Numbered from the stretch's first letter, positions 1-12,978 are shown. The stretch: DNA of 64,000 nucleotides from Odiellus spinosus (GCA_963920705.1 OY987234.1:7141851-7205850); one strand, 5' to 3'. Numbers and translations: made by a program. Notes: a model not told the origin generated them from the sequence alone.

Positions 1-38
1 TTCACCCCTCGCTATCTCACTCTCTCTCCTCCCAGGGC

Positions 39-42
<4 letters not shown>

Positions 43-69
<27 letters not shown>
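43..69. repeat. poly-A run (27 nt)
   Basis: An uninterrupted A run seen directly in the sequence. No retroposon body or target duplication could be recognised beside it, so it is treated as a simple repeat. Confidence 0.9.
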
Positions 70-1954
70 TGGTAAAAAAAGGGACAGAATTTGAAACAAG
101 TGAATATAGTGTAGTTGTCAAGAAATATATCTTATCTCCCTATGGAGTTAAACATTGCTTATCCCTCCGCTTAAGTTTTGACCATTGCGTAACCTCATTT
201 TGAAACGAAAATATAGTTCATCCATCGACTTAGAGGCAATAAAGTCCTAGGCGTAAGAGTATTCGAAATCGATTCATTTTTGGGAAATAAGTCAAAACAC
301 AAAAATAGGTTTAAACAAAAATATAAATAAACTTAAAATAAATTGCATAGCATCTAAGGCACTAGGGTAGGGTCGCCTAATTCTGAACGCTTTTTAATAA
401 ATCTTAGATCTCGTTTGCTATGGAATTTTTACCGACGAAGTTAAGTATCTGATTTCAAGATTGAATCGTCGCGGGAGTTTTTCGTATTTTCAGAATTAGA
501 AAGTTTTAGACATATTTTGAAATTACGTTTTCGCGAAGGGTTTGTGGCCAATTTCTGGGTTTGAGAACTCCAACTGTACGACGAAATCGATCGCATAAGC
601 CCGCGATTTTTCCGAAGCTCGTAAAACCTTATTTCCTGGACCCTAAAGGGAAACATTCCCTTAAAAACGGTCTAATTAATTATGCTAATTATCGCGGTTG
701 GCTAATTAGGCCTTTAGGGTCGTACCTTCTCCGGATATTTTCCTAGGGTGTTGAAGTCGCGTTCCTCGAATAGCCCGGTTCTTAATCTACAAAATGAGCC
801 CTTCCATCTTTAAATCGACCCAACCAAAGTTAAGTTATAAATTTTTAAATGAAAGTGTTCAGAATTAGAAGCGTTTAGAATTAGGCGACCCTACCATATA
901 CCAACTCGAAGTGACTTGAACTGTAGTTTCATATGTAGTTCCGGAACTCGGTAAGAAAAAAAAATGTAAGAAAAACATTTGCCAAAGCTTTCCATGGTAA
1001 TTTCTATTAACTCCTACGAAGGAAAATTTCTCAACTTTTCTTTTTTTTTCTTCTAAATTCCCCCTACCCCTTTCGACTCTTCCTTGACTGGGGCTAAAAC
1101 AAAAAAAGATGCCTTGAGTTGGGCAGAGGATGGGGCGCGGAGGCATACGCGCTTCGTAGTATCGAGAGAGAATGAGAGAAAAAGAGTCGACAAGTTTGGA
1201 AGCTCCGACAAGAAAAAGATTTCCGAAGAATAATATTTGCATAAATCAACTCGCAAATTTTCAAACCCCCTTTCCCCATCGCCACCCTCCATTTTTTTAT
1301 CGCGCGCCTCAAAAAAATTACGCTCTCGATGCAAAAAAAGACTTATTACGTATATTCACTTTCATTTAGGGAATTCATTCGCCGCGCGCGCGAATATCTT
1401 AAAAAATTGACTGGCTTATCCCGAGGCAAAATTCCATTCAAATGTCTGTCTAAACAAGTTACTTCGTACGCGGAAATGATGGAATAAAATTAGGTTTTGT
1501 TTTATAATTATCGGTCTAAAGTTTAAATCGAAGATATGAAGAACATACAGAATGAGAAAAGTTATTCAGATCTATATTAACAAAAACGTGGTTAGAAATT
1601 GTCATTTGCAAAATATTTTACATTTTGATATGAAATTTTGCAATTACTTTGGTTACACCTTTATAGGAAAGCGCTTTCCATTAAAACGCTCTTCCATTAC
1701 TTAAGAGTTCGGCGTTTGGACAAGAAAATATCCGTTTGTTTTATCTTTATTCGTAATTTGGAAATTACGACGGGAAGTCTATGATAAATGCATGTTATCG
1801 CGAATAATTAACTTATTATTATTGATTATTATTCACAAAAAAATGATTAAGCACATTTTTATGGATTATCTTATCCAAACCCCGAGCTCTACCAATACTC
1901 ATGCAATGGCACTCACACTTCTAAAAGTGGATAATAATGGAAGTGTCCAATTGA
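70..1954. other. unique AT-rich DNA, no gene seen
   Basis: Six-frame reading gives only short, overlapping frames, none with a protein-like composition. A short CG-alternating run sits near 1383-1393. I see no splice-flanked exon, RNA gene or repeat pair here. Confidence 0.6.
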
Positions 1955-2143
1955 AGCCCATCGTTCACACAAGAAACTTTGAAACTGTTGATTATCAAAC
2001 CGTTTTGAATGTTCAAATCCACTTTTAAATCAAATAATTCCGTTTTTGGACAAAGGATCTTGACAGTTGACCCGAAAAATGTCCATTTTAACCTTTCCAA
2101 AACGGTTATAAAAGGTTTCAAAGTTTTTAATGTGAACGTGGCT
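1955..2143. mobile_element. family A MITE, copy A1
   Basis: The ends are inverted: the left end carries CGTTCACACAAG and the right end TGTGAACGTGGCT. The interior shares landmarks with the other copies, a GACAAAGGATCTTGACAG-like segment followed by TTGACC and then CCTTTCCAAAACGG. There is no coding capacity, so it is a non-autonomous element. Related copies are at 12197, 21211, 34119, 42695, 54973 and, as a longer subtype, 28573 and 60241. Confidence 0.75.
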
Positions 2144-4732
2144 ATAGTTGAAGCGGAAAAGTAGGAAACTCCTAGCGGTTATAGAGTGAACTGATTTAGG
2201 TTTAGAATGTCAATAGGGTTTGCTATTGAATTAAAATCGGCGGTTATATAATATAGCAGCAATTCACTGGGTGGAAATAATAATAGCAAATTTATTTATT
2301 TTCATAGGTTTTTGAATGATTTTCGATAATTTGCAGTTATTATTAACTTACTTGGACAAGATAATCAACAAATATTTGGATAATAAGTTAATTATTAATA
2401 ATAAGGAGTTAAATATTTGGATTTATTCGTGGATAATTGCAAATTTTAAATAAAGACAAAGTAAACAGAAATATCTTGTTCAAACACCGATACCACGTTG
2501 TTAAAATCATTCACAATCGCGTGATATACGCCAATTTGTAACCCCGAGCTACGTAACATTTGATGATACTCGAACGATTTCGTTCGATTTCTCAAACTCG
2601 ATATTTTTTCGATAGATTTCTATTATTTTTTTTTTTTTCTTCTTCTTTTTAAACGGGGATAACGACGAGAGAGTAATTATTATATCGATCGATAAAACGA
2701 GTGGCAAAAAAAGAATCTGAATAAAAGAAAGTAAGCGAGAGAGAGGGCTATAGCAGGGAGGGATACGGGTCGGGGTTTCGAGAAAGTTGACTTAGGGCTG
2801 ACGGGCGAACCAAGATGATGGTGGCTCGAGATAGAGAAGAGACCAAATGAAATTACGAACAGCTACTATACGCCTATAGCGAAGATGTATAGCTAGGCTA
2901 AGCTGGCTTCCCGTAAAAAAAGAAAGGGAGACGATTTTATATAAAGTTGATCGCTAATGACTCTGACCCTGTTTTAAGGCGGAGGAAGGGTTGAAACTAG
3001 GAGCTTTTTACGAATAAGACGCCAACTTAGGACGGGGAGACTAATTCCTTGACTAAATAAGAAGGGAATCGGGCCCCCCACTCACCCCACCCCTTTCTTC
3101 TTAGTTTTCAATTATAAAGATATCGGAAGAAGAAGAATTTCCAAGTCCGATGAAATCCCCGACTACGGAGCTCTATACGTGTAAGCGCAAGTAAATCATC
3201 CTTCAAGTTTACAACAAGGCATGTTATCATTGGTATGTGATTCTGAAAGTTTCGCCCGAGGAGAGAGGAACTCTAATAAACGGTCGAGATACGGAATTCG
3301 AAATTGCGTTCTCTAGCGGTTGAGATTGGAACTAAGTAGGCCGTACAGATATTGCACCGAACTGTCTAGACGTTTACGGAGGTGAAAATGTATCGACGGA
3401 AAACAACTCTCCTCTGTCTCTCTCTCGCGAAACGAAGGAACGTGTCTCGCCCGGCCGTCGCGATTTCGAGTCTGATTTACTCTTAACTGGGCCTGGCCGC
3501 TTTTCTGTACAAACTTCGGGTGAAACCGTGGGCTGAGAAAATCGGACTCACTGTCACCCGTAATATGTCGTCTTATAAACTTGAAGGATTATTTACTTGT
3601 GGTGGAAGATTTAGCTGCCACTATGCAGAAGAGAGAAAACTCTATAAAATATGTAAAAAGCTTTCCGATGGGTATAATTATGGATCAGAGCCGTGCATAC
3701 CGCCTCTGGCACTTTTAGCCCGCCTATCTCCCCTTTACCTTCCCTTCACCCCAAAAAATAGAAGAGTGTTGCTATTCATTCTTACTATTTGGAACGCGAT
3801 CAAAACGAGTATTTTATTTATACGCCTTTCACTTAATTGTCTCAAAATCAATGGATATATTATATATAATTTGTCAAAAGAAATTGGTGCTAGTACTTGG
3901 GTGTGTATAATGTTTCTTGGAACATCATTCTGAGGGAGAGATTCAATACTGGGAAACAAACGCTTAATAAGAGGAGTTTTCCACTGACTATTTCTTTCAT
4001 GCGAGGTTTAATATCGCGTATCAATTCGCCTCAGGTTTAATCCATTAAGAAAACTCCGCTCGAATGGCGGCCGCCGGGTTCTTAGAAGTACAAGATTTTT
4101 TTGATTATTTTTTTTTTTTATAATCGCCTTACAACTTTGTCTAGATATAGAATATCAACTCTAGAAGATTAACCGGAAATCGAAGGGCCCGCCGGAATTT
4201 TATTTAAAATATCTTTAAGCTCGACTGACTAAATGTACGAAGCTATATATAGACTCGGAGACTACTCAACCCGTTTTCAGATTCAATTTCGAAGCCAAAA
4301 AAAATTATGAATTGAAACATAATAAAATAAAATAAAAGTGGCGGTTGGAAAATTTCAAAATACGTAACTAAAGTAGCTTCCGCGTGCCTTGGATGCGGCA
4401 TTGACGCGGCCTATACACACCCAACTAACGACTGGAAGCATCGGTAACTTTTTACGACGCCATTTACCAGCAAAGACCGCCTCCCCCCTCTCGACTAGTA
4501 ATAAAAATATTTTATACTCGCCCTCCGTTTTTACACTCGAGTGAAAAGCAAAGTCTCGAAAATGAATTAAAAATTACGCCATCCACTTCCCATCAATTCA
4601 AAAAGTGGCGCCTTATAAAGTCTCTAGGGGTCGCCAGGGCGCGATGACGTCAGAATTCTTCACGCGCTAAATGGCACGAGTTGATCATACGTATATATAA
4701 TTATCTTATGTATAGACCTAGAACTTTTAACA
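2144..4732. other. unique DNA with one 27-bp inverted pair
   Basis: No supported gene. A 27-bp motif at about 3197-3223 (core ATCCTTCAAGTTTA) recurs in inverted orientation at about 3577-3603 with two or three mismatches. It could be the ends of an old 0.4-kb element, but no target duplication is clear. The longest frame of the whole window (3520-3933, GTG start) overlaps this pair and has no recognisable domain. Confidence 0.45.
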
Positions 4733-4990
4733 ATGTAACCTATCTTAAATTCTTAATAGATAAAGATGAATAAACTAATAAAGGCACGTTTTCAATCAAG
4801 TTTTTTGGACAAAAAAGTAACTTTTTCGTTATAACTAAGGTAAATTTCTATAGTTACGACGGAAAAGTTACGTTTTGGCCATAAAAATCTTGATTGAAAA
4901 TGAGGCTTAACAAAGCTAGATACCGTTAGAGGACGCTTATTAAAGCAAGGCTTTGTTTATATTCTATTAAGATAGGTGTCCACTAGCTGT
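4733..4990. mobile_element. family G foldback element G1, interrupted by B1
   Basis: The left arm (about 4733-4775) and right arm (about 4946-4990) are inverted versions of a TCTATTAAGATAGG-containing end. The right half begins with the family signature CCGTTAGAGGACGCTTATTA at about 4933. A family B MITE (4781-4908) sits between the arms, so G1 is the older insertion. Related copies are at 14605 and 51072. Confidence 0.6.
4781..4908. mobile_element. family B MITE, copy B1
   Basis: Inverted ends: AAGGCACGTTTTCAATCAAG on the left and the complement of AAGCCTCATTTTCAATCAAG on the right. The interior has AAGTAACTTTTTCG followed by TAACTAAGGTAAAT, the same as copy B3 at 61639. It is about 128 bp long and non-coding. 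Confidence 0.8.
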
Positions 4991-5962
4991 TATTATTCCT
5001 ACGTCTAGATAATTTTTAGATACAGTTTGACAAACGCGTCAATTGGTAAATATACTCGGGAAACCTATAAATATTACCTATTATCACGTGCGTAAATTAA
5101 TTCTATAACTGGACGCTTAGCCGTAATGAGTTAATCAAACGAAGAACGCGTACGTATAAAGCGTAGCTAACTTTAATAAAGTAAATAACGCATTGTAGAA
5201 GGTAACTACGCGTTCGCGTTGAAGGTCAAACCTGGAAGATACGGTTTGAAATCGTAAATTAGCGCGGGAACTCGGCTTAGAAGTTTAAACGTCAATTATT
5301 CGGGTGTTTAACCCGTAGGTGAACGGCTGATTCGATTCGCTCGAGAAAACAATTTAATCATTTGCCTCGAAATGAGTGCAGTATCTATCGTAGACGCTAT
5401 ACGATTCGAGCTTATATTGGCTACAAAATTCTCTATTATAAACTCGCGAGAACTCGAGGTAGAATTTAAGAGCTCTATAATATAGATTTCGTCTCTCTCT
5501 TCCGCATGGTGACTAAGAGCGATATCAAAAGCGAATGAAGGTAGATAAGGGGATGAGAGAGATATCGAGCTGTTGTACTATAGATGCTACGCGAACAAAT
5601 GTTTATCATACATTAGGGAGGAGATGGGAGTTTCGCCGCGACGACCCGATAATAATTAATAATCCACTAGGGGGTGAGCGAGTGAAGGGGAAGAGGGGGT
5701 CGTCGGCTCTTCATTGTTCCCGCAACTACGAATTAAGGAGGGTTGGATCGTGTAGGAAGGGAGGCTACAATGTTCCATAGGTTCGAGACTCGCGGGAGTA
5801 TAAAGCGTAGGTGACGGACGGTGTCGCCAATTTTCCTCCTATATAGAGGCTAGGGTATATAATATTCCCTTATACCAGAATGCGGATATTCGAATATTCC
5901 AATCAAAACAGATTTTCAATTGGAATTTCGCTATCTTCCGCGATTTCAAAGGCGTACAATCG
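4991..5962. other. unique DNA, no gene seen
   Basis: Only short frames occur. The 81-codon frame at 5535-5780 has no recognisable domain and no clear splice signals. No repeat structure was found. Confidence 0.5.
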
Positions 5963-6147
5963 TTAAAGTGAAGCAGTCATGGATTTTTCATGAATTCCAA
6001 ATGAATTTTCTGGAAGATCGTTACAAAACGATTCAAAATTTATGTCATAGAAATATTCCCCGACAGTAAATATACATATTCTTACAAATGATAAAATTAA
6101 AAATATAATCCATAGGCATTAAAAAAATGCTAACAGCCTCACTTTAA
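5963..6147. mobile_element. family C MITE, copy C1 (TTAA-flanked)
   Basis: TTAA at 5963-5966 and at 6144-6147 flank inverted ends that read AGTGAAGCAGTCA and the complement of AGTGAGGCTGTTA. The subterminal GGATTTTTCATGAA and an internal AATATAATC(C/T)A motif are shared with C2 at 29422. TTAA duplication is typical of piggyBac-type and some other cut-and-paste elements; which transposase is involved is inference. Confidence 0.85.
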
Positions 6148-9100
6148 CGTATTTTAATTAATCTTATATCTTATTATCGAAGATTCCGAGCAACGATACG
6201 AGGGAATAACGTCATTTATACAAGATCATTTACAATTTATTCTTCAAGTATAAAGAAATTAATATAATCAATAAGAAATTTCGTTACTTTTAAAAAGCCA
6301 ATAAAATAAATTAAACTTGACGGGTTTATTAGTTATTTTCATTTATTTAGGGTGAGGGAAAACACTAGATTTATTTATTCACGAGAACAATAATTACCGT
6401 CGGTATATAATTACCATTAAAACTAATTAGAGTTTGATCGATTTTTCGATATTTGAGAGTATACAATATTCATTGGGGGGGAGGAAGTTATTTAAATTTC
6501 ATATAATATATTATCTTGATCGTCCAACGTGGAAAACGCCTTAGCGACTAGATAATATATTAATTTATCGGTGAGGCGTTGTTAATGAATTTATTGAAGG
6601 GACACTAATATATAGGATATATTTTATATCACGAGTCACGACGAGGACAAATCCCTTGGCGACGACGAAGGAGGTAAGGGAGATTTCAAATTCGAAAATA
6701 CATTACAAAACGCGCTTCGACGACCATAGCTTTCCTGTTATAGGCGATAACCTCGTATTGCCCGCGAAGGGGAGCCAAACATGCATAAATTCCTAAAATC
6801 ATAACATCAATGAATCGACGACGGAGCCAAAATTGTAGAGCAGATCCTATTTTCTCCCATCAATACGTTAAAGGCGCTATGGATTTAATACACGGGGCTG
6901 CGGGGTACCTATAATGGCGGCCAAACCCTACATACCAACGCGAACCCCTTTTCAAAAGCCTATTAATTCACGAAGCGACTCTAAAACGATACAGTCGAAC
7001 CCGAATTATAATCTTCAACCCACTTAATTGAATAGTAAAATATACAAGATTTTAATTTTCAGTCGAGTCTCGAGGCTAGTTTTCCCGCCATTAGTCAAGA
7101 GACGCGCTATTCGGAACGCCAACGCGTACGTGAGGAAACTATACTTTATATATATATATATATAGTTCGGCGTTTACGTTCGCGGTATATACAGTTTTCT
7201 CTTTGTATACATCTTTGAACATTCTACGCTTGAGAAAATTCCTAAAGGCCTACAAACATCCCGCTGAACGGAAAGAGAGAGAGAGAGGTTTAGGCTTAAC
7301 TTCTAGCACGCTCTTAACTCCCCCGTTTCCTTAAACACGTCCTTCCCTAGCTCTCCACCGCTATCCGTAATATCCATTATCCTAGCAACCGTTGCTAAGG
7401 AAACCATCTCTCTTCGCTCCTCGTACTCTGATCTTTTCCCATGGCGTACGAGTTGGCGTCGCTTTTTGCGAGTTCAACTTATCCTCCTATCGCTTCGTAC
7501 ACGTGGTGGTTCGTCGTTCCTATCATACTAGAGTTATATCGCTATACATGCTCGCTTAAAGGAAATATTTCACTAGAAAAAAGTTTTTTTCTACGATAAG
7601 TTTTACGCTATGCAAGATAGCGATAATCAGAAGGCTAAAATATATTTAGGATGCTTTGGTTTTCGGTTGGGGATGTGATGTACCCCCCCCCCTCTCAGTT
7701 CCTATCGCATTCCCGTCTCGTCAACGTCCATCAGAAGAACTAAGTCGCGAATAACATCAACAATAAAATGAAAATATAAGAATCGGTTGAAACGCGTTGC
7801 TAAGAGACATAAACAAATTTAAGGAATGGAGATTCCAACGTCTCTCCCGTGATTAAAATTGCATGTAGGATTGCTACATTATTTGTATCCGAAAGAGAGT
7901 ATATCGGAAGGGAATACAAATTCTCAGAATATTTCGTTTTAATTTTGCCACTGATTTTTGAAACAGTTGTCGAGGTGATTGAATAATTTATATTTCTAAA
8001 AGGCTTCTATAAGTCAGAGAAGCGTACCGAAGCGTCCGGTAAGCTATGAGCTAACATATTTTCTATAGAGGACGTGGTATCCCCGGTACTCGTCGCTAAA
8101 CGCAGCCGTTATACGCGAACGTTAGAGGTCAATCAATAAAACCTGGTTCAGTTGGGATTTTTATTTTTATTTAGGAGTGGTCAAGCTAGATGGGCGGCGA
8201 GTAATTTATCCTAAATGGATATTAAATTGACCTTATAGGAGGCTACGTCTTACCCCTAGTGTCAAACTGGGTCAAGCTTTATCTCCGAACCGTCAACTTG
8301 AACAAGTTATCGGAAAAACTTTAATAAATTCCAAGCTGATATAAATATATTTATTATTTCCAAAATTTTGTTTTTCACGGGAGGAGCGAGTTTAAAATTG
8401 AAGCACGCGAGGCTTTCGAAGCGTGCGTTTTCAATTCTTATCGGTTTCTAGAATCAAACTAGGCCCGGCAACTCCGGGTTGTTATAATCGCGCGGTGAAG
8501 ACTATTTGAAGGAGGCGAGGTTAGCGCGTATATTACAGCTATTTTCGCATTAACGTCGACGCGGATACGAGAACGAAATGTTTACGAGCGATAAACGCCA
8601 ACAAGTACCCTAAAATATAATGACTCAATTTAAAATCTAGCCATATAAAACTCCCGATTAATAAAAAAATGAAAATAAAAATGTAAAATAGCCTCGAAGG
8701 AAAAATTAAAGTCGTTTTTAAAGAGAATATGAAATCTTTACGCGAACTATTTTTAATGAATTTATTTATTCGATATATAAATAAAAGGCCGGGTTTTTAA
8801 TTAGTTTAAAATTGGTTTGTCATTAAATATTTAAGTTCATTTCTTCTCTATTCGGTAAAGCCAAAAATTAATAAAATAACAAAAGGTCTAGTATTCCACC
8901 GAGGTGGGGTAAAAACAGCTTCGTCAAAATCGTTTCATTCCCCTTTGCCTATTCACCGTATGGAGAAAAACGTAGAAGTATACAAACACCATTCCAAATT
9001 TTACGTGTCTATCGTGCTTGCGTGCGCGGAGAGAAGAAAGATATTTTTTCCTCGCTCTAATTCTATAACTAGACCGTGAAGCTTCAGACCCGAGATATTC

Positions 9101-10285
9101 ACAGGGAATGATTACGTCATCCAAATGGATTTTAAGTGGCTGTGAATACCACGTGACTTTAATAAGGCGCTTTCTACTGGCTGAGACAGTCCTAGCTTTT
9201 GGTTCTTTTATTTATTTTTGATAAAACATTACTCGTTTGACTTCATTATACCTTAGATTCTAACTTTGAAAGTAATATTTTAAAATTTTGAGATGTTTTT
9301 GAATCTGTTACAAATTTATATTACGAGTTATTTGTTGCTAAGAAGGAATAGTTCTACAGAATACTTTGTACCGAGAAAATAAACAAGATAGAAAATACGT
9401 AATTTCAAGGTAAACCTTTAAAACTGAACAAAATTTACGGATTTCAATAAATTGTTTCTAATCTAACTGCACCGAGCGCGATACTCGATTCAGTCTATGC
9501 CGATTATAATCGATATACTATATAAAATATTCTTTAATAAGCTTTCTCTTGATATGTGGCGCCACTAAAAAACGGAGGTTTAGTAAGCTTTAAGCTATAT
9601 CTAGTATCGTTTCCCATTATATACGGAGAAGCTTTCTTCTCCATCAGGCTGAAGGCTTAAGGTTCGCCGAAAATCTTCCCGGCGAAAGCCCACTCTCCTC
9701 CTTTCGTCTAGTTTCGTCATTGAAGGGCAAGGCGAGACCCTATATACCGCGCGTGGGCACCCAACCTTTCGCCTTAAATCCAGGCTCACGCGAAAAATCC
9801 CAAAAATTAGGAGACTTTTTGTCTTTCTTTTCTCGTATCGGCTCGACCCCCAGCAACCGAAACAAAAAACGCGTCAAAAACACGCCAGTAAAAGAAGGAG
9901 ATTGCAACGCGAACGAAGATGGGTTCCTATTCCTTTAACTCTTTTCAAAACAAGACGGTTGGCATTGGGCTACACGGTAGTTACGTAACATGACTCGTTT
10001 TGGCGGACAAATTACTAATTGTACCCTAATTATAATTATACGCCATAGTTTCCGTTAACCTTGCCTAGATAGTGGTACCAGCATTAAAATAATTGTTTCA
10101 TAATTACTATAATATATATTGAAATATCAAATTTAAATTAGTTATTAATATAGTAGTTAATATTGATACATCTAGAATAAAATAGTTTAAAAAAAGGCCC
10201 ATAGGTAATATACAACACCATGCATTTGCCTGTATTAACTGGAATACGGAAACAACATGGTCTGTCAAGTCCCCATATTTATTTA
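6148..10285. other. long stretch without a supported gene
   Basis: AT-rich, mostly unique sequence. It holds a TA run at about 7149-7167, a GA run at about 7270-7285, a short hairpin at 8396-8436 and one 37-codon ATG frame at 6914-7027 beginning MAAKPYIPTRTPF. That frame is too short to support as a gene. No exon with good splice signals was found. Confidence 0.5.
8396..8436. other. imperfect hairpin
   Basis: AATTGAA plus GCACGC pairs with GCGTGC plus TTCAATT, with a three-base bulge and a loop of about 12 nt. It may be a chance palindrome. There is no U-tract or gene context to make it a terminator or a named RNA. Confidence 0.4.
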
Positions 10286-10483
10286 ATAACTAAAATGTAT
10301 CGTTTAAAAACTAAAATTTATCATTTAAAAACTAAAAAAATAAAATTTATCATTTAAAAACTAAAATTTATCGTTTAAAAACTAAAATTTATCATTTAAA
10401 AACAAAATTTATCATTTAAAAACAAAATTTATCATTTAAAAACAAAATTTATCACTTAAAAACTAAATTTATCACTTAAAAAC
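10286..10483. repeat. 21/18-bp tandem minisatellite
   Basis: About ten head-to-tail copies of a unit like AAAATTTATCATTTAAAAAC, first at about 21 bp spacing and then shortened to 18-19 bp where an ACT is lost. The last units carry CAC instead of CAT. The array ends about 85 bp upstream of the candidate exon at 10569. Confidence 0.9.
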
Positions 10484-10568
10484 GATTATTATATCATAAT
10501 TATGTCCTTACATCTAGGTGTTTAAGTCCCCCAGACCCCCGCGACATTATAATCCATTTTTAGCAAAC

Positions 10569-10672
10569 ATGGCGGCCTTTTTGAATCAACTCGTTGAAAA
10601 TAAAGAAGCCCTAAAACGTATCTTGACCGCCGCCTTCCTCGTCACCTACCCCCGCGAAACGCAAATTCATCG
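10569..10672 (+). CDS. possible first coding exon, unknown protein
   Basis: The ATG at 10569 has a favourable context (AAAC before it, GCG after). The frame then runs open for 34 codons and stops at CG/GTAAGC, a near-consensus 5' splice donor at 10673. The peptide begins MAAFLNQLVENKEALKRILT and continues into a hydrophobic stretch AAFLVTY, then PRETQIH. In a strongly AT-rich window most codons in the second half end in C (atc, acc, gcc, gcc, ttc, ctc, gtc, acc, tac, ccc, cgc), which chance sequence would rarely give. I could not find the next exon downstream, so the gene's extent is unknown. The charged segment followed by a short hydrophobic helix would suit a membrane-anchored N-terminus, but I assign no family. 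It may also be a chance open segment. Confidence 0.42.
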
Positions 10673-12196
10673 GTAAGCCTCAGCCCCCCCGTAGATCGGC
10701 GAAGTCAAAGATCGTAAATTCGTAATCATCAATAAGGCACCCTTCACTTACCCCTAAAAAAATGAAATCTTTTAAACTCACCGAATTTGGGGGGACCAAA
10801 ACAGATTACATCCTAAATTCCAGATAGTTTAGACATCCTTTGCTCACGTATTACAAGAATTCACGACATTTTAAACGCGAATTAAACCGAATTTAATTTT
10901 AGTAAAACAACGGCGTACCGTTACATGTTGTCAGGCGCCATATTAACTCTAGAGTCTAGACGGGGAAGAAGGGGGAGGTCCGAGGGGGGCGTAACGAGAG
11001 GGCATGACTGGAAATAAGCAAAAATATTCTAGAGTTGCATTATGGGCGGAAATTCCTGATAATAAAAATAAATATGTAAAACTATGAATAATTAAAACAT
11101 TTTGAAGTGACATTTTAAAGCTAAACTAAGGTCGAAAATAATTATAATAGTTTTAAAATTGATCCTGACACACTTTAATTGTTATAAAATGTTTCAAAAT
11201 TGATAAAAATTAATTGAAAACGAAAATTAAACAAATTATTAGGGCACCCATGGAGTAATAACACTAAAAGCTATAGGAGTAGAAGTTGTAATTTTTAATT
11301 TAAATTAATTATAAGCAAACCGAGGTTATTTTTGTAGTTTTTAAAGTGAAGCTAATAATAGGCACTTTCGCGAGAGACTCTTTGGATTCGAAGCCGGACG
11401 CTAAAAGGCTTAACTTATAAAAACAAATTATCCTACCACGGCGACAATCTCTTCCGTTTTTGACTTCATGCCTTTGGTGGGAACTTTTTATTTTTGAGAA
11501 ATTTTAAATTATACTTTTATTTGAAAATGAATAACCTGATAACCGGAAAAATAGGAAAATATAGGAGAATACCGTGAACTCTATAGTGACTAAAACTATA
11601 GTTTCGAGTAACTAAAAAAGGGTACAATTCGGAAGGAACAAATGACTCGGTTCGTATTGAAAACTGCGATTATTGGTATATCGGAGAGAATGGCGTCTGC
11701 TGCGAGCTTCTTCGATCTTATGATCGCGCCACGAGATTAAAGGATTTGAAGCGGCGATCCGAGAGAGAGCCAAAAAGAAACTAAAGGAACCCAACGAGGC
11801 CAAAATACCCGCGATCCTTTCCCGAGACAATCCCACGACACTGTTTTTTTTTCTCCCCAGGGGGATTTAGCCACTGAAACTAGTAGGTATCTTAAAATTA
11901 CACGCCGAAAAAAACGATACTCGCTATATGTTATTTATTATAAAGGGTCAAGTATGTTCGAGGTAATGGTTCAAATAAGGTCGTACAGGATTTGACGCGT
12001 CTAATTAATTATTAGGAGAATAATTAAATAATTACTCGAAATAACCATCGTTAAGCGAATAATTAATATGAAAATGAAGTTTTCCAACCAGCGTAAATAA
12101 TTTTGTTAATCAAGAAAGCATAAAGGCTAATTTTCACCAATTTTGGCAGCAAAAAGCTAAAACAACAATAAAAAAAAAGCGGTAGAAACTATCTAA
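10673..12196. other. possible intron or intergenic DNA
   Basis: If the preceding exon is real this would be its first intron. No matching acceptor followed by a convincing coding segment was recognised. A GGGAAGAAGGGGG purine run lies at about 10962-10975. Confidence 0.4.
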
Positions 12197-12380
12197 AGCT
12201 ACGTTCACACTTGACACTTTGGAATCGTTTTTAAACAGTTTCGAATTTTCAACTCTTCTTTTAAAGATATTAATTTTGTTGCTTGATGAAAGATCTACAC
12301 GGGTGACACCAAAATTGCATAATTTGACCTTTCCAAAACTGTTTAAAAGGGTTTCAAAGTCTGTAGTGTGAACGCGGCTT
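12197..12380. mobile_element. family A MITE, copy A2
   Basis: One of the best-preserved A copies. The left end is AAGCTACGTTCACACTTG and the right end is the complement of AAGCCGCGTTCACACTA. Inside are GATGAAAGATCTACA, a TTTGACCTTTCCAAAAC motif and GTTTCAAAGTCT. It is 184 bp long and non-coding. The frame on the minus strand over it is a shadow of the repeat. Confidence 0.85.
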
Positions 12381-12978
12381 AAACAATTTTTAAAACAAAA
12401 ATTTGTTTCGCTGGCTAAAAAAAAACATTTTTTCCCGCGTAAAGATTTAGCCTTAAACTCAAATTTCAAAATATTTTCAGTAAAGTATTACAAGTTTTCT
12501 TTTCAAAAAAAAAAAAAAAAAGGGAAATCTCAGGATCTCGAAAACGAGATTAAAATTTTCAAGTACACCGACATGTAATTATACATTTGCAGTAATAATC
12601 CGCGTAGGCTTTGGCTACATTAAAGCATAAGCCAATATAAGATACCATTATGTAAAATATTATCTACACAGGAGGAAATTAATAAAACACACGGAAATAC
12701 GAACTATTTCGGGATCATGTTTTTCGTTTGAATAATATCATATTTATATAAGTTTATTGCGGGGCAATGTTTTTATTTTTCGCTATATAACTTAACGTAA
12801 TGGGTTTGTTTTTGTAAGCGATATTATAGAGTTAGGAATCAAAGCGGTCGTAAACTCTCCAATAAAAATAAATAGTACAAAGTCGATATCTTAATTCCAG
12901 AGCCAAGCTATATAGGGACATTGGGAGAATGAACTTTGAATCAAACGAGACACCGCTAGCACTAGCGCTTCAATTTAT
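12381..12978. other. unique AT-rich DNA
   Basis: No gene seen. It contains an A run at about 12506-12521. Nothing else stands out. Confidence 0.5.

Noticed and set aside
3520..3933. Longest frame of the window, 137 codons, plus strand
   Set aside because: It starts with GTG, not ATG, has no recognisable domain, and its length is what an AT-rich 64-kb sequence may give by chance.
6914..7027. 37-codon ATGGCGGCC frame
   Set aside because: ATGGCGG occurs several times in this DNA, including inside a MITE; nothing else supports coding.
11380..11415. TTCGAATCC on the minus strand resembling a tRNA T-loop
   Set aside because: The flanking bases do not form the T stem and no anticodon or acceptor stem is present.
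12134..12469. 111-codon minus-strand frame
   Set aside because: It lies over MITE A2 and its flanks and is a shadow of the repeat.
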